From positions 1-7,386 of the forward strand of contig JAIBBE010000010.1 in assembly GCA_019694835.1 (NCBI GenBank): DNA of 7,386 nucleotides, written 5' to 3'. This document shows positions 1 through 5,849 of the stretch, one piece after another (the stretch's first letter is position 1; each line of letters opens with the position of its first letter). Origin of the DNA: Fimbriimonadaceae bacterium. Its GTDB lineage: Bacteria; Armatimonadota; Fimbriimonadia; Fimbriimonadales; Fimbriimonadaceae. A program made the translations under genes and the position numbers. Below the pieces are notes generated by a model, which was given only the letters and a program-made list of their open reading frames with translations, was not told the DNA's origin and searched no databases.

Positions 1-2
1 AC

Positions 3-143
3 GAGGGCGGCAAGATCAGCTACGAGGATGCCCTGCGCAATGCCGATTCGGTGAATGACCTGCGGCTGCAGATCAAGCTGCATGGCAAGGAGTCGAAGGA
101 CCGGGATTTGACGGCCGGGATCCAGCATCTCGATATCGTCTGA
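3..143 (+). CDS. pilU: PilU-type pilus retraction ATPase, C-terminal 46 codons (5' partial)
   Basis: The window begins inside this gene; frame 3 reads EGGKISYEDALRNADSVNDL near the edge and closes with QHLDIV and a TGA at 141-143. The ISYEDALRNADS block followed by a short charged tail ending in LDIV is what I recognise as the end of PilU proteins of Xanthomonadaceae. PilU is a cytoplasmic hexameric PilT-like ATPase that assists retraction of type IV pili in twitching motility. The Walker motifs lie outside the window, so the assignment rests on the tail alone. PilT paralogues share the ISYEDAL-like element, so PilT is the main alternative. The natural-looking stop suggests that the island to the right did not truncate the gene. 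Confidence 0.8.
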   Translation, partial: EGGKISYEDALRNADSVNDLRLQIKLHGKESKDRDLTAGIQHLDIV

Positions 144-145
144 GA

Positions 146-167
146 TCGCCCCCGGGGGTGGGGGCGA
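146..167. terminator. GC hairpin directly after pilU, possible terminator
   Basis: TCGCCCCC (146-153) pairs with GGGGGCGA (160-167) over a six-base loop, starting three bases after the pilU stop. The stem is strong but no T-run follows, so it is not a canonical intrinsic terminator; it could protect the mRNA end or act with Rho. The G-rich strand might also form a quadruplex. Confidence 0.35.
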
Positions 168-303
168 ATCGATTGCTCGGCGCGCAGCGCGGCTGTTCAT
201 CTGCTCCGCATCGAGGGGAGGTGGGGGTGAGGATGGGTCTTCGTCCCGGTTTTCGTCCCGCACCGCCGGGCGTTTCCTGCATTACCCTGCCGTCCTGAAG
301 GTT

Positions 304-359
304 GCCGGGACTCGCCCCGGCGGGCGACCTACTTTCTCATTACGCGATGAGAAAGTAGG
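304..359. repeat. Paired hairpins, intergenic repeat element
   Basis: Two perfect stem-loops lie in tandem. GCCGGG (304-309) pairs with CCCGGC (316-321), and CCTACTTTCTCAT (328-340) pairs with ATGAGAAAGTAGG (347-359) over the loop TACGCG. The 13-bp stem followed by CAAAGAG is of a type I recall as scattered between genes in Xanthomonadaceae and related GC-rich proteobacteria. It runs straight into the left copy of the 201-bp repeat, so the hairpins and that repeat may form one composite element; the right copy lacks the hairpins. The rest of 144-371 has no reading frame I would support. Confidence 0.6.
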
Positions 360-371
360 CAAAGAGCCGCG

Positions 372-572
372 CCCCGTTGCGCCGGCCCTGCGGGCTGCCC
401 TCGCTGCGGACCACCGGCCCGGCCGGCCGCTCAAAATCGCCTTCGGCTCGGACATCGCGTCCGGACATCCCCGGTCCGGCAGTCCTTCGCTCGGCGGCGC
501 AAAGGGGGAGAAAAACCGGTGGTTGGAGACGGTGCGGGATATTGAGAAGCGTGAGGTGGCGGCTTCTCGGCC
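372..572 (+). repeat. Left copy of 201-bp inverted repeat flanking the island
   Basis: This stretch, starting CCCCGTTGCGCCGG and ending GGCTTCTCGGCC, returns as its reverse complement at 7294-7094 with the same length and no gaps. I count 14 mismatches, about 93% identity, clustered in the inner two thirds; the outer 70 bases are nearly identical. It contains no transposase. An open frame running through it (377-871) encodes low-complexity Arg/Pro/Ser-rich sequence typical of a non-coding GC-rich repeat. It is best described as a dispersed genomic repeat that here brackets the accessory genes. Confidence 0.85.
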
Positions 573-833
573 ATTGCCGCCGTTGGCTTTTCGCGCTCAG
601 TCGGGCGGCAAGGCGCCGGTTACCTGTCGTTCAAACTCGTGAGGGCTCGAACGGCAGCCCTTCTATTCGGCGAACGCGAACAACCAGCCCATTGTTGCAG
701 CTCGACCCTTCGGACACTCAACGGCATGTAACCGGGCGGTGCGGTCGGACGGTTATCGGACATTTGCTTCGTGACTGGCGATGTTCTTGTCTCCTGAAAT
801 TCTCGCTCGACTACGGGATCCTGAAAATACCTG
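573..833. other. Non-coding stretch upstream of the parA promoter
   Basis: I see no gene here. It contains an 8-bp inverted repeat, TTGCCGCC (574-581) with GGCGGCAA (604-611), immediately inside the left repeat. It also contains three copies of TCGGAC at 710, 745 and 756; the last two start 11 bp apart, about one helical turn. Because a ParA gene follows, these are the only candidates in the stretch for a partition or regulator binding site, but the evidence is thin. Confidence 0.4.
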
Positions 834-861
834 TTGATTTTGTCTGTGTACGTTGTACACT
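834..861 (+). promoter_or_regulatory. Sigma70-like promoter for the parA-TIR unit
   Basis: TTGATT (834-839) and TACACT (856-861) are separated by 16 bp. Each hexamer matches four of six consensus bases. Transcription would start near 868, leaving a 27-nt leader before the GTG at 895. The placement argues against the upstream TTG at 853 as a start codon, since that codon lies within the promoter. Confidence 0.55.
846..860. promoter_or_regulatory. Perfect palindrome GTGTAC-GTT-GTACAC, putative operator
   Basis: Two six-base arms surround a three-base centre. The palindrome fills most of the promoter spacer and overlaps five bases of the -10 hexamer, so a bound protein would block RNA polymerase. 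The first gene of the unit encodes a ParA with its own DNA-binding domain, and autorepression through such a domain is known for P1-type ParA. That this ParA binds here is inference. Confidence 0.6.
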
Positions 862-882
862 GATTTCGTGAATGATGTTCAC

Positions 883-894
883 AGAAAGGAATAT
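883..894 (+). promoter_or_regulatory. Strong ribosome binding site that fixes the parA start
   Basis: AGAAAGGA (883-890) matches eight consecutive bases complementary to the 3' end of 16S rRNA (AGAAAGGAGGTG) and lies four bases before GTG 895. The other in-frame starts, TTG 853 and GTG 868, have no such site; GTG 868 falls at the predicted transcript start and could serve only as a leaderless start. Confidence 0.7.
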
Positions 895-1956
895 GTGGAT
901 CAGCAGAATGATGAACTTGTCGGAATAGGTGAGATTGCTGAGATGGCAGGGGTGTCCCGTCAAGCCGTCGCCAATTGGCGAGTGCGTGCAGCAGACTTCC
1001 CCGACCCGGTTACGGAGCTTGCTTCCGGGCCGATTTTCCGGCGCTCGCAGATTCGGTCTTGGCTAAAACGAAATAAGAGGAATACTCCAATGGCTCACGT
1101 CATTTCGACGATCAACTTGAAGGGTGGTGTCGCGAAGACGACCACGTCTGTTGCGCTGGCTGAGGTCTTCTCAGCTGAGATGCGGAAGAAAGTCCTGGTC
1201 ATCGACCTTGACCCGCAGACCAACGCGACAATCATGCTGCTCGGAGAGGACAAGTGGCTTGAACTTAACAACCAGGGGCACACACTGGCCCAGTTGTTCA
1301 AGGACGCTATGAATCCCGACGACAAGAAGTTCAACCTTGCCGCCACGCTTCAGAAGCGGGTGGGCGATGTCCAAGAGGCCAGAACCATCGACCTACTGCC
1401 GTCGAGCCTTGACCTGATAGACGTGCAGGACCAACTCGCGTCCGCGCCCTCGGGGAAGTTCTATGCTGTAAATCCCGTTGAACTCCTCTGGCGAGCGGTC
1501 AAGTCGAAGCTGGACGACTACGACCTCGTCATTATCGACTGCCCGCCAAATCTGGGTATCGTCACCCTGAATGGCCTGCGTCTATCGGACAGCTACATCA
1601 TCCCGACCATCCCCGACCACCTCTCGACCTACGGTATCCCGCAGATCGTAACTCGCGTCGGCGAATTCGCGCAGGCCATCGGCGAGGACATTGACCCCCT
1701 TGGCATCGTCATCACGAAGTACCAAGCCAACTCGACGGTGCACAATACAGTAATGAGACAACTCCAGACCGATGCGAACTTTCCCGACGTGTATGCAACG
1801 AAGGTTAAGCAAACCAACACAGCGTCGGCTGCCGCGGAGCACACAGCGCACAAAAGGACGCTAAGGCAAAAGTACGGTTCCGATCCCAACGGACTCACTT
1901 CGACCTACATCGAGCTGGCACAGGAGATTTGGAACGACTTGGAGGGCGAATTGTGA
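895..1956 (+). CDS. parA: ParA/Soj-family ATPase with N-terminal helix-turn-helix domain
   Basis: The 353-aa protein starts with a MerR/AlpA-like helix-turn-helix (residues about 8-62: IAEMAGVSRQAVANWRVR, then FPDPVTELASG and an RRSQIRSWL helix). A complete ParA ATPase follows: deviant Walker A KGGVAKTT at 76-83 with the signature lysine K76 and catalytic K81, Walker A' VIDLDPQTN around 102-110, and Walker B VIIDCPP ending near 217. ParA ATPases dimerise on ATP, bind DNA non-specifically, and position or segregate DNA or protein complexes with a partner that triggers hydrolysis. The fused HTH resembles plasmid type Ia ParA, which also represses its own operon. The stop overlaps the next gene's GTG. 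No ParB follows, so the coupled small protein is the likely partner. A second in-frame start, ATG 1090, would yield an HTH-less ATPase. The gene symbol is by family, not by orthology. Confidence 0.9.
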   Translation: MDQQNDELVGIGEIAEMAGVSRQAVANWRVRAADFPDPVTELASGPIFRRSQIRSWLKRNKRNTPMAHVISTINLKGGVAKTTTSVALAEVFSAEMRKKVLVIDLDPQTNATIMLLGEDKWLELNNQGHTLAQLFKDAMNPDDKKFNLAATLQKRVGDVQEARTIDLLPSSLDLIDVQDQLASAPSGKFYAVNPVELLWRAVKSKLDDYDLVIIDCPPNLGIVTLNGLRLSDSYIIPTIPDHLSTYGIPQIVTRVGEFAQAIGEDIDPLGIVITKYQANSTVHNTVMRQLQTDANFPDVYATKVKQTNTASAAAEHTAHKRTLRQKYGSDPNGLTSTYIELAQEIWNDLEGEL

Positions 1957-2456
1957 GTCTGCGGAACACACTCAACCGCCTGATGCGGGTCGTAATCGAG
2001 GAAGCAGAGCGCAACCCCGACTTCGAGGCTGCGCTTAACGACGCCCTAGGCTCGACACTAAGCACGCATAAGCCGACTAAGGCGAAAGCTCTTGGCCAAG
2101 TGGAGGATGGTGAGGCGAAGCGCGGAAAGAATCGACGTGCCCCGGCCGCACTCGATCCGGTTCCGATCGTGCGAGGCGACGAATCAGCCCTGCGGAGGGC
2201 GCTTGAAAAGCTATCACTGGAACAACTGCGCGACATAATCGCCGAGTACGGGATGGATCCCGGTCGGCTCGTGATGAAGTGGAATACTCCCGAGCGTGTG
2301 ATCGACAGGATTGTGGAGGTGTCAATCGCACGGGCGCACAAGGGCAACGCTTTCCGAAAGCCTATAGACGAAGTTGTGCCACTGCCTAGCAGTGCGGGTG
2401 AAACGCCGTCCACCCAGGCTCAGTTAGCTAGTGAGCCCCCGAAGTCGCAGTCATAA
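1953..2456 (+). CDS. Small basic protein coupled to ParA, possible ParA partner
   Basis: The 167-aa product starts at GTG 1953, overlapping the parA stop as GTGA; GGAGGG at 1941-1946 with a six-base spacer gives an excellent ribosome binding site, so translation is coupled. There are three parts. An N-terminal helix (about 1-33, LRNTLNRLMRVVIEEAE) is followed by a Lys/Arg/Ala-rich linker (about 40-66). A conserved-looking core lies at about 79-134 (LEKLSLEQLRDIIAEYGMD, then KWNTPERVIDRIVE), and the tail is Ser/Pro/Gln-rich and probably disordered. The core has the helix-turn-helix rhythm of SAP or LEM-type DNA-binding modules, but I cannot confirm that. I recognise the protein as a hypothetical family seen next to island ParA genes, without known function. 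A short basic N-terminus is how many ParA partners stimulate their ATPase, so a ParB-like adaptor role is plausible inference. Confidence 0.8.
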   Translation: MSLRNTLNRLMRVVIEEAERNPDFEAALNDALGSTLSTHKPTKAKALGQVEDGEAKRGKNRRAPAALDPVPIVRGDESALRRALEKLSLEQLRDIIAEYGMDPGRLVMKWNTPERVIDRIVEVSIARAHKGNAFRKPIDEVVPLPSSAGETPSTQAQLASEPPKSQS

Positions 2457-2511
2457 GGACGTTGCCGAGAGTACTCACGGCCCAACGCAGCCGGTCAAAG
2501 GTAAGTACACC

Positions 2512-2562
2512 ATGCGGTTATTTGGCGAGCGATTACAAATGGGAGGATTACGACATGGCTAG
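2512..2562 (+). other. Possible 16-codon leader ORF overlapping the TIR start
   Basis: ATG 2512 opens a frame reading MRLFGERLQMGGLRHG that stops at TAG 2560-2562, eight bases inside the TIR gene. AAAGG (2497-2501) lies ten bases before it. Ribosomes ending here would sit on the TIR start, so the frame could couple or limit TIR translation. It may equally be chance. The 98-nt gap between the two genes contains no other feature apart from a lone GTACAC half-site (2505-2510) of the upstream operator. Confidence 0.25.
2541..2554 (+). promoter_or_regulatory. Ribosome binding site that fixes the TIR protein start
   Basis: GGGAGG (2541-2546) lies eight bases before ATG 2555. The longer frame from TTG 2462 has no comparable site, and its extra 31 residues lack the cysteine-rich start typical of the family. 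Confidence 0.7.
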
Positions 2563-3250
2563 ATGCACAGCACCAGTAAATGGACATCGCACAGCGAGCG
2601 GAGCAGCGGCCTGCCCGGTTTGTGGTAGCCGCTATCGCGGCGACTATGGGTCATATTCGTCCTACGCCACACCTTATTCCTCGCCGGGAAGCAGCCGGGG
2701 CGGCTGGAGCAGCGTCGGCGGGTCCGGCAGCAGCGTAAGGCCGCGCTGGTCGCGAGCAGGTTCGTCCGTGGAGTACTCGCCTGCCGAGGTGCGGACGCTC
2801 ACCCCGGTTCGCGAAAATGTCGAGAAACGAGCGTCCGTACCTGACCTCCGAGACGTTTTTCTTTGCCACGCATGGGACGACCGGAAGGGGGCCGCCCTGG
2901 AGCTGCACGATCTGCTCGAGTCGCGCGGTGTCTCGGTTTGGTTCAGCGAAAAGGACGTTCTCCTCGGTACGACTTTGCTCCGCGAAATCGATAAGGGATT
3001 GGCGAAGTCACGAGTCGGGATCGTGCTGGTAACCCCTGCGCTACTGCGACGCCTCGAAGGTGAAGGTATCTCCGACAAGGAGCTTTCTGCGCTCTTGGCG
3101 CGTGATCTCCTTGTTCCCATCATGCACGGCACGACATATGAAGCTCTTCGCGAAGTCAGTCCCTTGCTCGGCTCGCGAAGTGGCTTGAGCACTGCAGAAG
3201 AGCCGATGGCAAATGTCGCGGCCAAGCTCGCGGAGCTGGTCACCCTGTAG
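2555..3250 (+). CDS. TIR-domain protein with N-terminal Cys/His cluster, candidate NADase effector
   Basis: The 231-aa protein begins MARCTAPVNGHRTASGAAAC and carries a possible zinc-binding set, C4, H11, C20 and C23 (CPVC). A Gly/Ser/Tyr-rich linker follows (about 27-75). A C-terminal TIR domain covers about 97-231: DVFLCHAWDD on the first strand, VSVWFSEKD with the BB-loop region after it, RVGIVLVTPALL, and KELSALLAR with E166 as the probable catalytic glutamate. Bacterial TIR domains in anti-phage systems cleave or cyclise NAD+, or sense such signals. The Trp often found just before the catalytic Glu is absent here (ISDKEL), so activity is likely but unproven. The gene follows the ParA pair by 98 bp in the same direction and probably shares its transcript. 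It has no membrane segment or signal peptide, so it is cytoplasmic. The role as effector of the ParA unit is inference. Confidence 0.88.
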   Translation: MARCTAPVNGHRTASGAAACPVCGSRYRGDYGSYSSYATPYSSPGSSRGGWSSVGGSGSSVRPRWSRAGSSVEYSPAEVRTLTPVRENVEKRASVPDLRDVFLCHAWDDRKGAALELHDLLESRGVSVWFSEKDVLLGTTLLREIDKGLAKSRVGIVLVTPALLRRLEGEGISDKELSALLARDLLVPIMHGTTYEALREVSPLLGSRSGLSTAEEPMANVAAKLAELVTL

Positions 3251-3264
3251 CTCTGTTCGCGCTG

Positions 3265-3292
3265 AGGCCCATCCCAACGGGCTTTCGTTCTT
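3265..3292 (+). terminator. Weak hairpin after the TIR gene
   Basis: AGGCCC (3265-3270) pairs with GGGCTT (3279-3284, one G-T pair) over an eight-base loop, followed by TCGTTCTT. The stem is short and the T content modest, so termination would be partial. It is the only candidate between unit 1 and unit 2. Confidence 0.35.
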
Positions 3293-3368
3293 CCCCGATT
3301 TCCTTAAAGCGAAAGCCACCAGTAATATCAGTGCTCTGAAATTATGGTGATTCTGGACGCTAGGCGCA

Positions 3369-3400
3369 TTTAGCGGGGGGGTGCCGGTTTATAATCGGCA
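3369..3400 (+). promoter_or_regulatory. Promoter of the methyltransferase unit with a near-palindrome over the -10 box
   Basis: An exact TATAAT lies at 3390-3395, with a poor -35 (TTTAGC, 3369-3374) at 15 bp. The -10 sits inside TGCCGGTTTATAATCGGCA (3382-3400), whose arms TGCCGgTT/AAtCGGCA pair with one mismatch, so a repressor could occlude it. A second inverted repeat, CGCTA (3358-3362) with TAGCG (3371-3375), overlaps the -35 area. A weak -35 with a strong -10 fits a regulated promoter. The leader would be about 50 nt. Confidence 0.55.
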
Positions 3401-3450
3401 TATTTCGAACGCTGACGCGCCATTCTGGTATTGAGTGCCGGATTAATGCC

Positions 3451-4539
3451 ATGAACATTAGTTCCCTTAACGCGGTCTGCCCTTACTACACGATGTACCC
3501 GCTCGACTTTCCGTTACGGGTGCTGACGAAGCACGGAAAGCGTGGCGATTGGGTAATAGATCCATTTTGCGGGCGTGGGACTACAAACTTCGCTGCGCGC
3601 TTGCTCAACATGCCCTCGGTGGGGGTGGACAGTAGTCCTGTGGCGACCGCTCTTGCGAAAGCGAAGCTGGCATTTGCCGAACCCAATCAAGTTGTCGATT
3701 GCGCGAGAGAGATCCTCAGTTCTTCGAATGAGCCTAGCTCGGTGCCGACTGGCGATTTCTGGAGGCTTGCGTTTCATGAGAGGACGCTCATCCAGCTCTG
3801 CCAGCTCCGCGATGCGTTGTTTGATGATTGCTCGTCGCAATCTCGCATCTTACTGCGGGCCATCTTACTGGGTGCTCTCCACGGGCCGCGCCCCAAGGGC
3901 GTCCCCTCATATTTCTCAAATCAATCGCCTAGGACGTTTGCACCGAAGCCTGGCTACGCAGTGAAGTTCTGGACGGAGCACAAGATGGTTCCGACCGACG
4001 TTGATGTTATCACCATCATCAAGGCGCGGGCCGAGCGCTACTTGGCTGAATCTCCTCCGCAGGTCGAGGGCGTTGTGCACCTCGCGGACAGCCGGACAAT
4101 GGATACATTTAACGATGTTCCCGAGGCACGCCTTGTCGTCACGTCACCGCCTTACTACGGCATGCGCACGTACCTCCCCGATCAATGGCTGCGTCTGTGG
4201 TTCGTCGGTGGGCCAGACCACGTTGCATATGGTCAGAACCAAGGCCAGCTCGAACACACCGGAGCCGATCATTTCTCCAGTGAGATGGGGCGCGTCTGGA
4301 AGAACGTCGCGGGTCGAACCATGCAGGATGCGCGCCTCGTCATTCGGTATGGGGGAATCCACGATCGGGAGGCCGAGCCCATGGACGTGCTGAAGGCGTC
4401 GCTCGCCAATTCTGGATGGACGATGGTTACAGCGAAGCCGGTACCAGATTCGGAGCGTGGCCGACGACAGGTACGGCAGTTTCAGGCCAATCCGAAAAAG
4501 GCCATCACAGAGTATGACGTCTACTGTCATCGTGCCTAG
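3451..4539 (+). CDS. Site-specific DNA methyltransferase (TSPPY type, probably N4-cytosine)
   Basis: The 362-aa protein carries a motif X-like start (YPLDFPLRVLTKHG, 16-29), SAM-binding motif I DPFCGRGTT at 37-45, acidic motif II GVDSSP at 58-63, a LADSR element at 211-215 and catalytic motif IV TSPPYYGMRT at 231-240. TSPPY is characteristic of amino-methyltransferases, most often N4-cytosine, though N6-adenine is possible. Motif order X-I-(about 185 residues)-IV is unlike the beta class that the DPF-G-GTT motif suggests. The intervening block contains SYFSNQSPRTFAPKP (153-167) and is the likely target-recognition or family-specific region. ATG 3451 is the first plausible start, just before motif X; its ribosome binding site is weak. 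The next gene starts 11 bp after the stop, so it heads a three-gene operon. It probably marks self DNA for the DUF262/HEPN pair (inference). Confidence 0.9.
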   Translation: MNISSLNAVCPYYTMYPLDFPLRVLTKHGKRGDWVIDPFCGRGTTNFAARLLNMPSVGVDSSPVATALAKAKLAFAEPNQVVDCAREILSSSNEPSSVPTGDFWRLAFHERTLIQLCQLRDALFDDCSSQSRILLRAILLGALHGPRPKGVPSYFSNQSPRTFAPKPGYAVKFWTEHKMVPTDVDVITIIKARAERYLAESPPQVEGVVHLADSRTMDTFNDVPEARLVVTSPPYYGMRTYLPDQWLRLWFVGGPDHVAYGQNQGQLEHTGADHFSSEMGRVWKNVAGRTMQDARLVIRYGGIHDREAEPMDVLKASLANSGWTMVTAKPVPDSERGRRQVRQFQANPKKAITEYDVYCHRA

Positions 4540-4550
4540 GGAGAGCGCCA

Positions 4551-5831
4551 GTGGCAAAAGGACCCGAAAAGAAATCAGAAGCAAGCCATCTTCGCATGTT
4601 CGAGAAGGTGTCTTTCGATAACCATACGGACAAACGTAAAGCGACGGATGAGGAGTTAAATAGCCGCTACGCAAAAGGCGAAATTCGAATCATCACCGAG
4701 CAGGCTAGATACCCACTCGCCGGTATTCTCGGGATGCTCAAGGAGGAGATCGAGGACGAGAGCGGCAATAAGGAGCCTCGATACAAGCTCGACCCTGAGT
4801 ATCAACGCAGACATCGCTGGAGCGTTGAGCGGAAGTCACGACTCGTTGAATCGTTCTTGATGAATGTCCCGGTACCTCCGGTTTTTCTGTACGAGCGAGA
4901 TCTCGCTCGCTTCGAGGTGATGGACGGGCGACAGCGGTTGACTGCCCTGAGCGACTTTTACTCTGACCAGTTCGCGCTCACTGGACTCCAGTACTGGTCG
5001 GATCTCGACGGCCGGAAGTACTCGGAGCTCCCTTCAAAGGTCCGCGATGGCATCGATCGCCGCTACATCTCGTCGATCATCCTTCTCAAGGAAACTGCGG
5101 CGACCGATGAGCAGGCCGCAATGCTGAAAAAGATGGTCTTCGAGCGCCTCAACTCGGGGGGCGTGAAGCTCGGCAGCCAGGAGACGCGAAACGCGGTCTA
5201 CGATGGACCTTTGAACAGGCTATGCCTGGAACTCTCAGAGAACGCGAAATTCCGGCGCATGTGGGGCATCCCGCTCGATCCGAAGCCAGAGGAGAAGGAG
5301 GCAGACGAGGAGACGGATGAGGCCGTGGACGAGTCGACGGCGGCGGGAACTCACATGTTCGAGAAGATGGAGGATGTGGAACTCGTGTTGCGGTTCTTCG
5401 CGTATCGGAAGATTGGCGAGTTCAAGGCCGGGCTGAACAAAATTTCTGAGTTCCTTGACCGCTTCATCGTGGCAGGAAACAAATTCCCGCCGGACGGGCT
5501 TGCGGAGTATCGGTCGATGTTCGAGGAAACCGTCGACTTCCTTTGGGATGTGCTGGAGGGCGACGCCTTCACCCTGCTCGATGCATCGAAGCGGCGACCG
5601 ACAAAGATCGTCTACGACCCGCTCATGTTCGCGGTGAATAGCCCGGACGTAGTACCTCACCGACCTGCACTTGTTGCCCAGAAGGAAGTTCTACGCGGGG
5701 AGTTGAAGGCGATGTATGAACAGAATCAAGCGCTCTTCTCCGGGCGTCGCACCAACTTCAAAGATTCTCAGGACCGAAACCGCTGCGTTAGCGAAGCCTT
5801 CGGCGCCGCGATTGCCAAGGTTAATAACTGA
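4551..5831 (+). CDS. DUF262 (ParB-like, GmrS-type) protein
   Basis: The 426-aa product starts at GTG 4551; AGGGAG (4538-4543), which overlaps the methyltransferase stop, gives a seven-base spacer. The DUF262 motifs are all visible: LDPEYQRRHRWS (80-91), the SFLMNVPVPPVFLYE segment (101-115), VMDGRQRLTAL (123-133) with the DGxQR signature, and FERLNSGGVKLGSQETRNA (197-215). In GmrSD, BrxU and SspE this ParB/sulfiredoxin-like domain binds and hydrolyses nucleotides and controls a DUF1524 HNH nuclease. That nuclease is missing here: the C-terminal half (about 285-426) is helical-looking without an H-x-x-P/HNH signature. An acidic Glu/Asp-rich insert lies at about 255-274. The HEPN gene follows at 18 bp and is the probable effector. 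I infer that this protein is the sensor or switch of a DNA-modification-gated system. Confidence 0.9.
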   Translation: MAKGPEKKSEASHLRMFEKVSFDNHTDKRKATDEELNSRYAKGEIRIITEQARYPLAGILGMLKEEIEDESGNKEPRYKLDPEYQRRHRWSVERKSRLVESFLMNVPVPPVFLYERDLARFEVMDGRQRLTALSDFYSDQFALTGLQYWSDLDGRKYSELPSKVRDGIDRRYISSIILLKETAATDEQAAMLKKMVFERLNSGGVKLGSQETRNAVYDGPLNRLCLELSENAKFRRMWGIPLDPKPEEKEADEETDEAVDESTAAGTHMFEKMEDVELVLRFFAYRKIGEFKAGLNKISEFLDRFIVAGNKFPPDGLAEYRSMFEETVDFLWDVLEGDAFTLLDASKRRPTKIVYDPLMFAVNSPDVVPHRPALVAQKEVLRGELKAMYEQNQALFSGRRTNFKDSQDRNRCVSEAFGAAIAKVNN

Positions 5832-5849
5832 TCGCGACGGAGATAGCCT

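Noticed and set aside
377..871. 164-aa + strand frame starting MRRPCGLPSLRTTGP
   Set aside because: Most of its first 65 codons lie in the 201-bp repeat, the composition is Arg/Ser/Pro-rich without domains, it has no ribosome binding site, and it runs through the parA promoter and operator.
853..894. Upstream TTG 853 or GTG 868 as the parA start
   Set aside because: TTG 853 lies inside the promoter and palindrome; the eight-base Shine-Dalgarno match sits directly before GTG 895.
1929..1952. TTG 1929 as start of the 167-aa protein
   Set aside because: GGAGGG at 1941-1946 and the GTGA overlap point to GTG 1953.
1895..2413. 172-aa minus-strand frame opposite the small ParA-coupled protein
   Set aside because: It is Ser/Arg-rich low-complexity antisense sequence; the + strand frame has translational coupling and a coherent predicted helix pattern.
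2462..2554. Longer TIR protein starting at TTG 2462
   Set aside because: There is no ribosome binding site there, while GGGAGG precedes ATG 2555, and the MARCTAP start with the Cys/His cluster fits the family.
5235..5660. 141-aa minus-strand frame opposite the DUF262 gene
   Set aside because: It is a shadow of the well-supported DUF262 frame, with no recognisable domain and no ribosome binding site.
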